From contig CAMFZN010000003.1 of assembly GCA_946006945.1 (NCBI GenBank), positions 1-49,241 on the forward strand: a DNA stretch of 49,241 nt, in the 5' to 3' direction. A program made the position numbers and the translations under genes. Positions 6,548 to 15,694 of the stretch are shown here, piece after piece (position 1 is the stretch's first letter; every line of letters starts with the position of its first letter). This stretch comes from an uncultured Clostridia bacterium (GTDB lineage: Bacteria; Bacillota; Clostridia; Peptostreptococcales; Anaerovoracaceae). The notes under the pieces were generated by a model. That model did no database searches. It was given only the letters and a program-made list of their open reading frames with translations, and was not told where the DNA came from.

Positions 6548-8119
6548 ATGATATTACAGCTTGCAGGAAAATGCAAAAGACGACTATCGAGATTGGTTAA
6601 TCCAAGACGAAAGTATATTGAATACTATGAGAGACTTCCAATTGATGAGCATGCAGTTCTTCTGGAGGGAAGCAGAGGAAGAACAATTGACGGAAATATC
6701 TATTACTGTACACTTGAATTGCTAACAAACGAGCTGTTTAAAGAGTACAGAACTATTCTGGTGATAAAGAATAAGGAGCAGATCAAAACATCATTTGATA
6801 AATACGGTGAAATTGCCGGTCGTATTACCTTTGTGATACATGGATCCAAAGAATACTACAGAGCTGTTGCAACCTGCAAGTATCTGGTTAATGATTCGAC
6901 TTTTGCACCTTTCTTTATCAAAAGAAGGGAGCAGGTATACCTGAATACATGGCACGGTACTCCGCTAAAGACTATGGGCTGCAAAAACAACTCTGAGATA
7001 GATGTCCTGGGCAATGCTCAGCATAATTTCTGTATGGCGGACTACTTCCTTGCACCAAATACAATGACCGAGCGTGTAATGACAGAAGATTACATGGTGG
7101 ATGATATCTCCTCAGCTACTCAGCTGCATGTGGGATATCCGAGAAATACAGCGTTTTTCTCAGACGGAAATGAACTGAGAAGCAGGCTGGGGTTAGAAGG
7201 AAAGACGGTATACGCGTACCTGCCGACGTGGAGAGGCGTGACTTCAACAGCAGATCAAAGCGCAAATAAGGCAATTGAGAGTCATTTGTCCGCAATTGAT
7301 GCTCTCCTTTCAGACGATGAGGTGATGCTTGCCAAGCTGCATCATTTAAGCAGAACAGAAATCGACTTTAATAAGTTCCAACACGTGATATGTTTTCCTG
7401 AGGCAAAGGAAACATATCAGGTCTTGAACCTTGCTGATATTCTGATTACAGATTATTCAAGTGTAATGTTTGATTATGCGGTAAGCGGAAGACCAATAGT
7501 GATGTTTGTTTACGACAAAGAGGAATATGAGAAAAACAGGGGCTTTAATATTAATCCTGAAGAACTACCGTTTGAAAAGGCGGAAACGGCAGAAGAGTTA
7601 GTTTCACTGCTTAGAAGGGCTCGTGTAACAGAGGGCCAGAAGGAATTTGTTAATAGCTTTTGTCCATGGGATGCACCTGATGCAACGACTCAGCTCATGA
7701 AGCAGCTGATATTTGGTGAATCAAATATTGAAGCGGTTCCAACTTTCTCCAATGGAAAGAAAAACATTCTTCTGTACAACGGATCTCTTGAGTCAGGCAA
7801 AGCAGTTAATCAGATAAAACATTACTTGGAAGATAAAGATTTACTGGAGGCGAACTGGTATATAGCTTTCTATACAATGAAGAGCAAGGAAAGCATAGAG
7901 GTTCTGAGAGACCTTATTAATTCATGCGAAGGGATAAGATATCTTGAGTTCAGGGGTAGAAGAAACGACTGCAGAAACAGGAAATCAGGATTGGTTCACG
8001 AGTATGAGAGATTGTTAGGTTACATGAAATTTGACACCATAATAACACTGGAGTCTTCAGATGGAAGACTTGAGGAACTTCTTGAGGAAGCAAACATATC
8101 ATACGAAGGGGCAGAATAA
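6548..8119 (+). CDS. CDP-glycerol-type polymer glycerophosphotransferase
   Basis: Member of the TagB/TagF family (Glyphos_transf), peripheral membrane enzymes that move glycerol- or ribitol-phosphate from CDP-alditol to a lipid-linked teichoic acid acceptor. The 523-residue protein carries the family landmarks: NTWHGTPLKTMG near residue 134, VGYPRNTAFF, YLPTWRGV, AKLHHL, and ILITDYSSVMFDYAVSGRP near 299. The family core spans about residues 70-390; the last 130 residues have no feature I recognise. The N-terminus is basic, suited to membrane binding. GAGAGGAG lies 10 bases before the ATG. Base composition is visibly A/T-richer than in wecE just upstream. Whether the donor is glycerol, ribitol or another alditol phosphate cannot be read from the sequence. 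Confidence 0.85.
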   Translation: MILQLAGKCKRRLSRLVNPRRKYIEYYERLPIDEHAVLLEGSRGRTIDGNIYYCTLELLTNELFKEYRTILVIKNKEQIKTSFDKYGEIAGRITFVIHGSKEYYRAVATCKYLVNDSTFAPFFIKRREQVYLNTWHGTPLKTMGCKNNSEIDVLGNAQHNFCMADYFLAPNTMTERVMTEDYMVDDISSATQLHVGYPRNTAFFSDGNELRSRLGLEGKTVYAYLPTWRGVTSTADQSANKAIESHLSAIDALLSDDEVMLAKLHHLSRTEIDFNKFQHVICFPEAKETYQVLNLADILITDYSSVMFDYAVSGRPIVMFVYDKEEYEKNRGFNINPEELPFEKAETAEELVSLLRRARVTEGQKEFVNSFCPWDAPDATTQLMKQLIFGESNIEAVPTFSNGKKNILLYNGSLESGKAVNQIKHYLEDKDLLEANWYIAFYTMKSKESIEVLRDLINSCEGIRYLEFRGRRNDCRNRKSGLVHEYERLLGYMKFDTIITLESSDGRLEELLEEANISYEGAE

Positions 8120-8120
8120 C

Positions 8121-11100
8121 ATGTCAATAAAGAGTGTTGTAAAACGAGCGAGGGCATACGAGAAGGAGAAGAAGGGAAAGAAATCAGGTGCTATTCTTTG
8201 TTTTACTGAGGCTTGCGAAAAAAAGCCGGTAGTTAAGAATAGAATTCTGTTCGAGTCTTTCCACGGAAAGAATATTTCAGACTCACCGTTGTTTGTTCTT
8301 AAGGAGCTGCTGAAAAGAGAAGACGCAGACAAGTTTGAAATTTTCTTTTCTACAAATGATATCAATAGAGATGGAGAAACAATAAGGTCTCTGGGCAAAA
8401 ACATAAAGCCCGTCATAGTTGATACAAAGGAATATGCAGATATTCTTGCAACTGCTCAATTCCTTATTAACAATAGTTCTTTCCCTTTATGGTACATCAA
8501 ACGAGAAGAGCAGACTTATATTCAGACCTGGCATGGAGTTCCCCTGAAAACATTGGGAAAGAGAATGCGTCTGGGAATAGAGTCTATGTATAATGTTCAG
8601 CACAACTTTCTTCAGGCGGATTACATTCTGTTCCCTAATGAATTTACAAGAGAAGCAATAATGAGAGACTATAATCTTGAGCTTCTGTATACGGGCAAGG
8701 TAGTGATGTCCGGCTATCCTCGAAATGATATTTTTCATGACAGAGAACGCGAACAGGCAGTAAAAAGACAGTATAAGCTCGAGGGAAAAAAGAATTACGC
8801 ATATATGCCTACATGGCGTGGAACAAGCAATCATAGTATTAACATTGAAGATTACGAAAAAGATATAGACGAAATACTGATACAGCTTGACAAGTCGTTA
8901 AAGGACGACGAGATGCTTTATGTCAATCTTCACTCCATGGTTTCTTCACGAATTACAATAGACGAGTATAGTCACATCCGTTCTTTTCCTGAGGGTGTGA
9001 ATAACTATGAGTTTCTGAACGCAATGGATGTTCTGATAACTGATTACTCAAGTGTATTCTTTGATTTTTCAATTACGGGAAAGCCTATAGTTCTTTTCAC
9101 ATACGATTTGGAGGAATATAAAGCAGATAGAGGGCTGTACATTGATATTGAAGAGATGCCATTCACCAGGGCAGATTCAGTTGAAGAGCTCATCGATATA
9201 ATAGATAATGGAGAGTATCCTGTGGATGAAGCTCTGATGAAAGAATATAAACATAGATTTCTTTCATATGAATCACCGTACAACTCAGCTAAGCTTCTCT
9301 CTCTATTAGTAGACAGGAACGAAGAAGGCTTGGAGATTATTGACTATAGCGTCAATTCTAGCAAAACATGGAATTATAAAAAATACGATGAAGTGCCAAG
9401 CGTAGCCTTTCTCGATGATATGTGCAGGGGGATTGATCCAGATAATGAAATCCTTGTGCTGCCTAGAAACGGTTTCACAGAGGAGATGTCTGTTCTTCTG
9501 CATGATAAATACAGAGATTCGTTCAACTTTGTATTCTCAAGAAATGAAACTACAAGCACAACTAAAGAAAGATTATTAAAGAGAAAAGCACTGAAGAAAA
9601 TACTTCTAAAGAGAGACGAAAAGAGAATTTTTGCAGGTCTTAATGTCAGAAAGGCAAATAATGCCATATGCTCAGTTAATGCAGGATCATACTGCACAGC
9701 GCAGCCTTCTGCTGAGCTCTCTTGTGATGTACTGATTCAGCAAAAGGGTATCTGTATTAGTGCTGATTTTTCAGAATTAAATGAACCATGCGCAGTGGTA
9801 TTAAAAGGCAGCGGAGAGGTCGTATATGCGAGAGGCCTAAATGATGTGGAAATCGAAAACGGACAGGTATATCTGGAACTTCGAAATGTGCTTCTCAATG
9901 AAACTCTTAAGAAGAGCGAACGGTTAAGCCTGCATCTTACGGACAAAAAAGACAGAATGCCAAAAATCGTGTCGCTTAAACCAAATTCTGTACATAGAAC
10001 TGAATTATGCGATGGACTAATTGGAACTATAGCATATGAATCAGATGAGTTTACCGAAGATGAGAAAAGAATATCAAGATTTGTAGATAAATCCGATAGT
10101 GTTCAGATATGCATCAACGTAGTGACAAACTCTCGAACAGGAAATCTCCAGCTGGTGTGCAACCATGGCTCTGCCGACGTAGAAACAATATGGAGGAGCA
10201 GAGTAAAGAGATTCAATATACACAAAGATGGCAGGGTGAGGATTGATGTTGAATTAGATGATATGGGCGGAGAAATACAGGGAGTATTGCTGAGAAGCAG
10301 AAGCAGCGACAACCCGGAGGAGATTCCTGTTACATATCACATCGATTCAGCTGAGAATAAACAGTTAATCAGAATTACTTTCAATGTAAAGGAGCTTAAT
10401 ATCAAAGAGTTCTTCTGGGATCCTGTCATTAGGCTCACATACAAGGGTGCTGAAAGAGAAGTAAAGCTTCGCTGTCATTCAAGAAAACAGATTCTTGGGC
10501 TCAGAATACGCGACCCTCAGGTTCGTATGGATGATGGAATGTCTGCAGTTTTCTATACAACTCGTTCCGGAGATATAGCAATAAACTACAGAAAAGCATC
10601 TGAATATGAGACTGCCTTATTAAGGTTGAAGGAATTTCTTGCTCTATTCGTATTCTACGCCATGTACCCATATTGGAAGAGAAAAAAGATATGGCTGGTA
10701 TACGAGAAATTCTGTCAGCTTGCGCAGGATAATGGATATTATTTCTTTGAATATTGTATGAGAAATAAGAAGAACAGGGACAACGTATTCTATGTAATTA
10801 ACAAGAAGGGAAAAGACTACTCCAATGTAGAAAAATATGGCAAAAACGTTGTCGACTTCATGAGCTTTAGACATCTTCTTTATCTTCTGGCTGCAAGTAT
10901 ATATGTGGGCTCAGATTCGAAATCCCATCTTTATGTGTGGAGGTCGAGACCAAGCTTAATTCAGGATAAAGTAAGAAGAAAGAAAGTCTTCTTCCTCCAG
11001 CATGGAGTTACAGCAATGAAAAGAGTGGATCCTCTATTTGGAAAACGGGGATCAAGTCCGATGACATACTTCACCACTACTTCGGGAAACGAGCAGCAGA

Positions 11101-11771
11101 TTGTTACGAAGTATTTTGGTTACAAGCAGTCTGAAGCACCTATTACAGGATTCGCTCGATGGGATGTTCTAGAGGATAAACAGAATAAGAACAATCCTCA
11201 GGTACTGGTAATGCCTACATGGAGAGCCTGGCTCGAAGAAACTTCCGAACAGACATTCCTAAGCAGTGAATACTTCCTAAAGTATTCAAGCTTGATCCAA
11301 AGCAAGACTCTCGGCAAACTGCTTGAAGATAACAATATAAAGCTAGTGTTCTATATTCACCCGAAGCTGAGCGAGCATATTCGATTGTTTACTGCAAATA
11401 ATCCTAGGATTGAACTTGTTGAGCAAGGGTCAAGATTGCTGAATGAAATAATGATGGAGTCTTCGATGCTGATTACGGATTACTCCAGTGTTGCGTGGGA
11501 TATGCTTTATATGAATAAGCCGGTAGCATTTTATCAGTTCGACAGTGACAGGTACCTGTCATTAACCGGCAGCTACATTGACTTCGAGACTGAGCTTCCG
11601 GGAAAGATCTGTAAAGAAGAATGGGAAGTTATTTCAGAAATAGATGCAGCGTGCAGCAATAACTGGGAACTTAGCAAGAGAGCCTCGGCATTATGTGAGG
11701 GATGGTATTCAAATAAGGACAAGAATAATTCTAAGAGAACTTTTGAGTTTTTAAAGCAAAAGGGATATTAA
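8121..11771 (+). CDS. Two-domain CDP-glycerol-type polymer transferase (fusion)
   Basis: A 1216-residue protein with two Glyphos_transf domains. The first (about 40-400) has TWHGVPLKTLG near 135, SGYPRNDIF, YMPTWRG and ITDYSSVFFDFSITGKP near 306. The second (about 840-1216) has FLQHGVTAMK near 960, ITGFARWDVLE, MPTWRAW, YIHPKLSEH and ITDYSSVAWDMLY near 1117. The 400 residues between look beta-rich and have no motif I recognise. Both sites keep the conserved His-Gly and TDYSS elements, so both may be active, perhaps priming and extension or two alternating units. ATG 8121 is chosen because AAGGGG lies 9 bases upstream and it follows the previous stop by one base. Confidence 0.85.
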   Translation: MSIKSVVKRARAYEKEKKGKKSGAILCFTEACEKKPVVKNRILFESFHGKNISDSPLFVLKELLKREDADKFEIFFSTNDINRDGETIRSLGKNIKPVIVDTKEYADILATAQFLINNSSFPLWYIKREEQTYIQTWHGVPLKTLGKRMRLGIESMYNVQHNFLQADYILFPNEFTREAIMRDYNLELLYTGKVVMSGYPRNDIFHDREREQAVKRQYKLEGKKNYAYMPTWRGTSNHSINIEDYEKDIDEILIQLDKSLKDDEMLYVNLHSMVSSRITIDEYSHIRSFPEGVNNYEFLNAMDVLITDYSSVFFDFSITGKPIVLFTYDLEEYKADRGLYIDIEEMPFTRADSVEELIDIIDNGEYPVDEALMKEYKHRFLSYESPYNSAKLLSLLVDRNEEGLEIIDYSVNSSKTWNYKKYDEVPSVAFLDDMCRGIDPDNEILVLPRNGFTEEMSVLLHDKYRDSFNFVFSRNETTSTTKERLLKRKALKKILLKRDEKRIFAGLNVRKANNAICSVNAGSYCTAQPSAELSCDVLIQQKGICISADFSELNEPCAVVLKGSGEVVYARGLNDVEIENGQVYLELRNVLLNETLKKSERLSLHLTDKKDRMPKIVSLKPNSVHRTELCDGLIGTIAYESDEFTEDEKRISRFVDKSDSVQICINVVTNSRTGNLQLVCNHGSADVETIWRSRVKRFNIHKDGRVRIDVELDDMGGEIQGVLLRSRSSDNPEEIPVTYHIDSAENKQLIRITFNVKELNIKEFFWDPVIRLTYKGAEREVKLRCHSRKQILGLRIRDPQVRMDDGMSAVFYTTRSGDIAINYRKASEYETALLRLKEFLALFVFYAMYPYWKRKKIWLVYEKFCQLAQDNGYYFFEYCMRNKKNRDNVFYVINKKGKDYSNVEKYGKNVVDFMSFRHLLYLLAASIYVGSDSKSHLYVWRSRPSLIQDKVRRKKVFFLQHGVTAMKRVDPLFGKRGSSPMTYFTTTSGNEQQIVTKYFGYKQSEAPITGFARWDVLEDKQNKNNPQVLVMPTWRAWLEETSEQTFLSSEYFLKYSSLIQSKTLGKLLEDNNIKLVFYIHPKLSEHIRLFTANNPRIELVEQGSRLLNEIMMESSMLITDYSSVAWDMLYMNKPVAFYQFDSDRYLSLTGSYIDFETELPGKICKEEWEVISEIDAACSNNWELSKRASALCEGWYSNKDKNNSKRTFEFLKQKGY

Positions 11772-11776
11772 AATAT

Positions 11777-13882
11777 ATGATAAACAATTCAGCAAACGCA
11801 GTAAAAGATTCAATAAAAGCAGTTCTGACGGCAGGATGTATTGCTATGCTGGCGATAGCTGTGGTTTATTTCAAAGCAAATACGCTTGAAATACTTAGCT
11901 TTGTCGCCTACATCATAGTTTATGTACATTGTCCGGGTGCATTGATAAACAGTCTTTTGGGAATAAAGACAAGGCATGCATCGTCGTCATTACTTTTGGC
12001 ATTGTATTCCGGGTGGGCTCTATTGGTTGCACAGTATTTTGCATGCATCCTGACCGGATTGACGCCAATACTGTATGCAGCTGGCCCATGCTTATCTGCG
12101 GTATATGTATATAGAGTAGGGCTGAGCAGGAAGAAGAGTGTGCAGAGGGTTGAAATCAAAGCCTGGCTGAGAGACAGCTCAACGTGGCTGTTCGCCTTCA
12201 TTTTCTTCATGATGCTGTATACAATGCTAAGGACTCAGTATAGAATCATTAATCCTGAGTATGCTCAAATGACATACATCTTCAAGGATACCACTTACCA
12301 TGCGGGAATAATGAACTCCCTTAAAGATGGATTCCCGGCAGCTAATCCATGGCTTGACGGAGGTACCATATACTATCATTTCTTCAGTGAGATTCTCTGT
12401 GCTGTGTGTATGTTACTGTTCGGACACGATTCTGTATTTATGGTGTCTACAGCAATGCCGCTTCTCACTGTATATGCTGCAGGACTTGGAATATATGGCC
12501 TTCTAAAGGAATTCCTGAAGAGAAAAGAACGGGCCGGGTTTTATTCAATGTGCCTTATGCTGTCAAGCGCTTTTGTTACAGAAGTGGATACAGAGGCATG
12601 GGCAATTGATCTTATATTTGGAAACTATAACTATGTAGCATTTGCCGTTGCGGGAGCAGCCAGCGTGATAATAGCTTTGAGATACTGCTTTGAAGCGGAA
12701 ATTGGATCAAAAGATTTCTATTTGAGAAATGCAGTTGTAGCTTTGCAGATAGCTGTTCTTACAGGAATAAAGGGACCGACCGGCTTGATTATGGTTGGAG
12801 CAATGTGGGGAACATGGATTCTTGGTGTGATATTAAAAAGAGTAAAAGCATCTATTGCTCTTCCATTGCTTATAAATACAATTGCATTTGGAATTGTATA
12901 CAAGCTTGTGATATCTGCTCCCGGAACCAGCAAAGGGGTTTCTGAAAATGCAATACAGCTTGGCGCTATTATAGACAAATGCTTCTGGAAACCGATAATC
13001 ATAGATTTTCTGAAGGAGCAGAATACTCCAAGCATTATGATTTATTTAGTTCTTCTGCTGATGCTGGGGATAACCTTCTATACAATTTATTTTTTGCCGG
13101 CAGTAATAGGATATATCAGAGAGTTGTTTTGTGTGCTTTCGGGCAGAAAAGAATATGATTTTGCCAGAGTAACGGTGTACGCAGCGTTTCTCATGGGAAT
13201 AGTGTTGATGTCGATTCTAAAATATAACGGAAGAAGTCAGATATACTTCGGAATCACATCTCTTATGTTTGCACCACTGATTACGGGCTGGTATTTCGAA
13301 GAAGCGGATAGCAGCAACGGAAGAATAACAAGAACACTTAGCTCAATAGCAAAAGCATATTTCATAATATGCCTGGCTGCATGCAGTGCACTGACTGTGA
13401 TGGATACTGCGTATTGCATTAGAAAGGCAGTCGCAACTGCAAATGAAGACGTTCATTTCAATACTTATGAGACCGTAACACAAGACGAGTATAAGGCTTT
13501 AAAGTGGATAAAGGAGAATACTCCGGAGGACTGTCTGATAGCTGTTGATAGATACTATTCAACAAGTCTTGCTGAATACAGCTATGAGAATCGATGGGAT
13601 AACTGCTTCTTCACTTATGCAGTATACGCTGACAGAAACTGCTTCTTCGAGGGAGCGGGATACAACATGAAGGATGAGGAATCAGAAACCAGGAAAAAGC
13701 TCATTGAAGTTAATAACCGGCTTTATGACAAGAATAATAATGAAAGAGGCATACTGGCTGAGAGTCTGGGCGTAGATTATGTTTATGTCACTAAAAGAAT
13801 GAATGACTGCGGAGATCTTGAAGATGACAAATACAGAAAAGTCTTCGAAAACAATGGAGCTGCAGTATATGAAATCAGATAG
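11777..13882 (+). CDS. Large multi-span membrane protein, possible GT-C glycosyltransferase
   Basis: A 701-residue protein with roughly 12-14 hydrophobic helices over residues 1-540 and a soluble C-terminal domain (about 560-701). A loop after the first helices contains YHAGIMNSLKDGFPAANPWL then GGTIYYHFFSE, whose Asp, His and Trp content resembles the first outer loop of polyprenyl-phosphate-dependent GT-C enzymes and DUF2298-type proteins. The tail EYKALKWIKENTPED is common in such membrane transferases (next-residue Tyr/Asp-rich domain). It starts five bases after the fused transferase, in the same operon. Sugar transfer outside the membrane to the surface polymer is an inference; the family is not certain. 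A bidirectional terminator follows. Confidence 0.6.
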   Translation: MINNSANAVKDSIKAVLTAGCIAMLAIAVVYFKANTLEILSFVAYIIVYVHCPGALINSLLGIKTRHASSSLLLALYSGWALLVAQYFACILTGLTPILYAAGPCLSAVYVYRVGLSRKKSVQRVEIKAWLRDSSTWLFAFIFFMMLYTMLRTQYRIINPEYAQMTYIFKDTTYHAGIMNSLKDGFPAANPWLDGGTIYYHFFSEILCAVCMLLFGHDSVFMVSTAMPLLTVYAAGLGIYGLLKEFLKRKERAGFYSMCLMLSSAFVTEVDTEAWAIDLIFGNYNYVAFAVAGAASVIIALRYCFEAEIGSKDFYLRNAVVALQIAVLTGIKGPTGLIMVGAMWGTWILGVILKRVKASIALPLLINTIAFGIVYKLVISAPGTSKGVSENAIQLGAIIDKCFWKPIIIDFLKEQNTPSIMIYLVLLLMLGITFYTIYFLPAVIGYIRELFCVLSGRKEYDFARVTVYAAFLMGIVLMSILKYNGRSQIYFGITSLMFAPLITGWYFEEADSSNGRITRTLSSIAKAYFIICLAACSALTVMDTAYCIRKAVATANEDVHFNTYETVTQDEYKALKWIKENTPEDCLIAVDRYYSTSLAEYSYENRWDNCFFTYAVYADRNCFFEGAGYNMKDEESETRKKLIEVNNRLYDKNNNERGILAESLGVDYVYVTKRMNDCGDLEDDKYRKVFENNGAAVYEIR

Positions 13883-13920
13883 CAGAGCTTCAGGATGATG
13901 AAGCCCTAATATGAGAAGAA

Positions 13921-13955
13921 GAGCCGTAATCAGAGTGTTACTTTGATTGCGGCTC
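13921..13955. terminator. Bidirectional terminator between convergent genes
   Basis: GAGCCGTAATCA (13921-13932) pairs with TGATTGCGGCTC (13944-13955): 12 pairs with one G-T, around a loop of 11. It lies between the convergent genes ending at 13882 and 13963. The flanking sequence is A/T-rich but the T-tracts are weak on both sides. Confidence 0.75.
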
Positions 13956-13962
13956 AGATTAT

Positions 13963-15522
13963 TTATTTATGAATCAGCTTGTCTCTTTCAAGAAGATGAA
14001 CTATTCTTTCAGTATTTCTGTTATCGTGATATTGAACTATTGACCTGTAGTTCTCCACATATTCTTTCTTTTGCTCTTTAAGGTACAGTTCATCAAGAGC
14101 ATCAGAGATATTGGAGTCATAATTCACGATTCCAAACGCTTCATTCTCTTTAAGAAGGAGCTCCGCACTTGGACCATAATGCTTGATGCATTCACTTAAC
14201 TCTTCCCAGCAGAAAATAATATTGGAGCCTCTGTAAAACGCATCGTATGAAATCGAAGAATAATCAGTGACCAGTACGGCTGCTTCCCTAAGAATTTCAT
14301 CGTATGTTTTCGCGAAAATATCGCTGCTCCAAAGATCGGATTCCTTATCTTTGAATAGAGGATGAGGAATTATAACGGTTTTGTCCTTGTATTTAGCGGG
14401 TATGCTGTCGGCTATCTTGACCAGCATTCTGTAGTAACTGGTTTCTTCCATTGGGAGATTTGCTTCCCACGGACGCCAGGTCAGCATGATTACAATTTTG
14501 TCAGCGTAATCGTATTTGATGCATCTGTCAAATTTAGCAAATCCAGTTATATACATATCCTCGGCAGTGTAGCTCGTACAGTTGATAAACTGATCGGCCT
14601 CCTTCTGTGACGAAACTACAACCCTTTGGATTCCCTTACTCTCTCTCTTTTTGTAGAATGCTCGCTGCTCGGATGCCAGTGAAATCATGTATGTAACTCC
14701 ATGCTGAAGAAACACATAATTCTTATTTCCTCTCAGAAACATTCTTGAGAAAATCCTGGAGCTGCAGTACTTGTCAAGCGCATGAGCGAGTGTTTCTGTA
14801 GAGATAACGGTGCGACATGCAAAAAGAAGGTAATAGTGCATGAAGGAGTATTTCCTGACGATGTGCTTAGCAGGCGAGCCTCCTTCGAGTATATAGTATA
14901 TGCCTTTATATCCATTCCTCATTAATTCTTCGAAAAGCACAGATGCACTTTCTTCATAGCCCCTGCAGTTCTTTTCATACATGATGACCGGCCTGAAGAA
15001 AGGAGTCAGGAGGTGAAGCATGTAAGCCAGATACAGCTTGAATTCTTCAACTCTTCTGTCTGTAACATTCATGTCACGATATTCTATGCAGAATCTGTTA
15101 TTCTTGGTTTTAATCATGCAGACTTTATTATTCTGCAATCGCTTCATCTTGTTCTTTAGCTCTCTTGGTTTAACAAAATCAATGAACTGTGAACTGCCGT
15201 TTGATTCCACTAGAATTGAAGGGAAGTTATTTACGTCTTGCATCAATTCATATGGGACAACAAACTCCAGCCTGATGGAGTCCAGCGGCTGGCTATTATC
15301 TTTATTTGTTGTACAGCATAATTCAGTTCCATTCACTCGAACCGTGTTGCATACAAGCAGCTTCTCTTTGAAGTGAACAGACAATTCAAGACGAATCCCT
15401 TCACTCGTAGGAAAAAACCGGAATTTATCGATGTTTGCACAGAGGCTGCTGTTATTCTCTGTGGCAGCTTCATTCATTCTGCTGGTCAATTCGTTGATGG
15501 CACAGCGATTCGAACAATACAA
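13963..15522 (-). CDS. CDP-glycerol-type polymer transferase (TagF-like)
   Basis: A third member of the family, read against the rest of the locus. Of 519 residues, the N-terminal 150 look beta-rich and the catalytic part follows: FLQHGVTYM near 269, ITGFAKFD, LTWRPWEAN, IIPHPLFKD and VTDYSSISYDAFYRGSN near 420. It resembles the C-terminal half of the fused enzyme at 8121-11771. The start is TTG at 15520-15522, supported by AAAGGAG 9 bases upstream; the next in-frame ATG is 15 codons in and has no such site. A perfect inverted repeat overlaps its likely -10 box (15565-15592), suggesting regulation separate from the plus-strand operons. Confidence 0.82.
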   Translation of the reverse strand: MYCSNRCAINELTSRMNEAATENNSSLCANIDKFRFFPTSEGIRLELSVHFKEKLLVCNTVRVNGTELCCTTNKDNSQPLDSIRLEFVVPYELMQDVNNFPSILVESNGSSQFIDFVKPRELKNKMKRLQNNKVCMIKTKNNRFCIEYRDMNVTDRRVEEFKLYLAYMLHLLTPFFRPVIMYEKNCRGYEESASVLFEELMRNGYKGIYYILEGGSPAKHIVRKYSFMHYYLLFACRTVISTETLAHALDKYCSSRIFSRMFLRGNKNYVFLQHGVTYMISLASEQRAFYKKRESKGIQRVVVSSQKEADQFINCTSYTAEDMYITGFAKFDRCIKYDYADKIVIMLTWRPWEANLPMEETSYYRMLVKIADSIPAKYKDKTVIIPHPLFKDKESDLWSSDIFAKTYDEILREAAVLVTDYSSISYDAFYRGSNIIFCWEELSECIKHYGPSAELLLKENEAFGIVNYDSNISDALDELYLKEQKKEYVENYRSIVQYHDNRNTERIVHLLERDKLIHK

Positions 15523-15564
15523 TCGCTGCTACTCCTTTCGTAGTTCAATTAAAAGCTTTATAAC

Positions 15565-15592
15565 AGTATCATTATACTAAATTGATGATACT
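15565..15592 (-). promoter_or_regulatory. Inverted repeat over the minus-strand promoter
   Basis: AGTATCAT (15565-15572) and ATGATACT (15585-15592) are perfect 8-bp inverted repeats 12 bases apart. Read on the minus strand, a TATAAT -10 box (15576-15571) lies at the edge of the repeat, about 50 bases before the TTG start. The layout suits an operator for a dimeric repressor. The -35 region is weak. Confidence 0.45.
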
Positions 15593-15694
15593 TGTTCCAC
15601 ATCGAGCAGTAAGCTAAAAGTATATTTTTACAGGAATATGTAGTAAGATTAATAGAAAGAAGATACATTGTTGGCATTATGGAGATTTCACTAA

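Noticed and set aside
8061-8120. Earlier in-frame start for the fused polymer transferase
   Set aside because: It would overlap the previous gene by 59 bases with no Shine-Dalgarno; ATG 8121 has AAGGGG 9 bases upstream.
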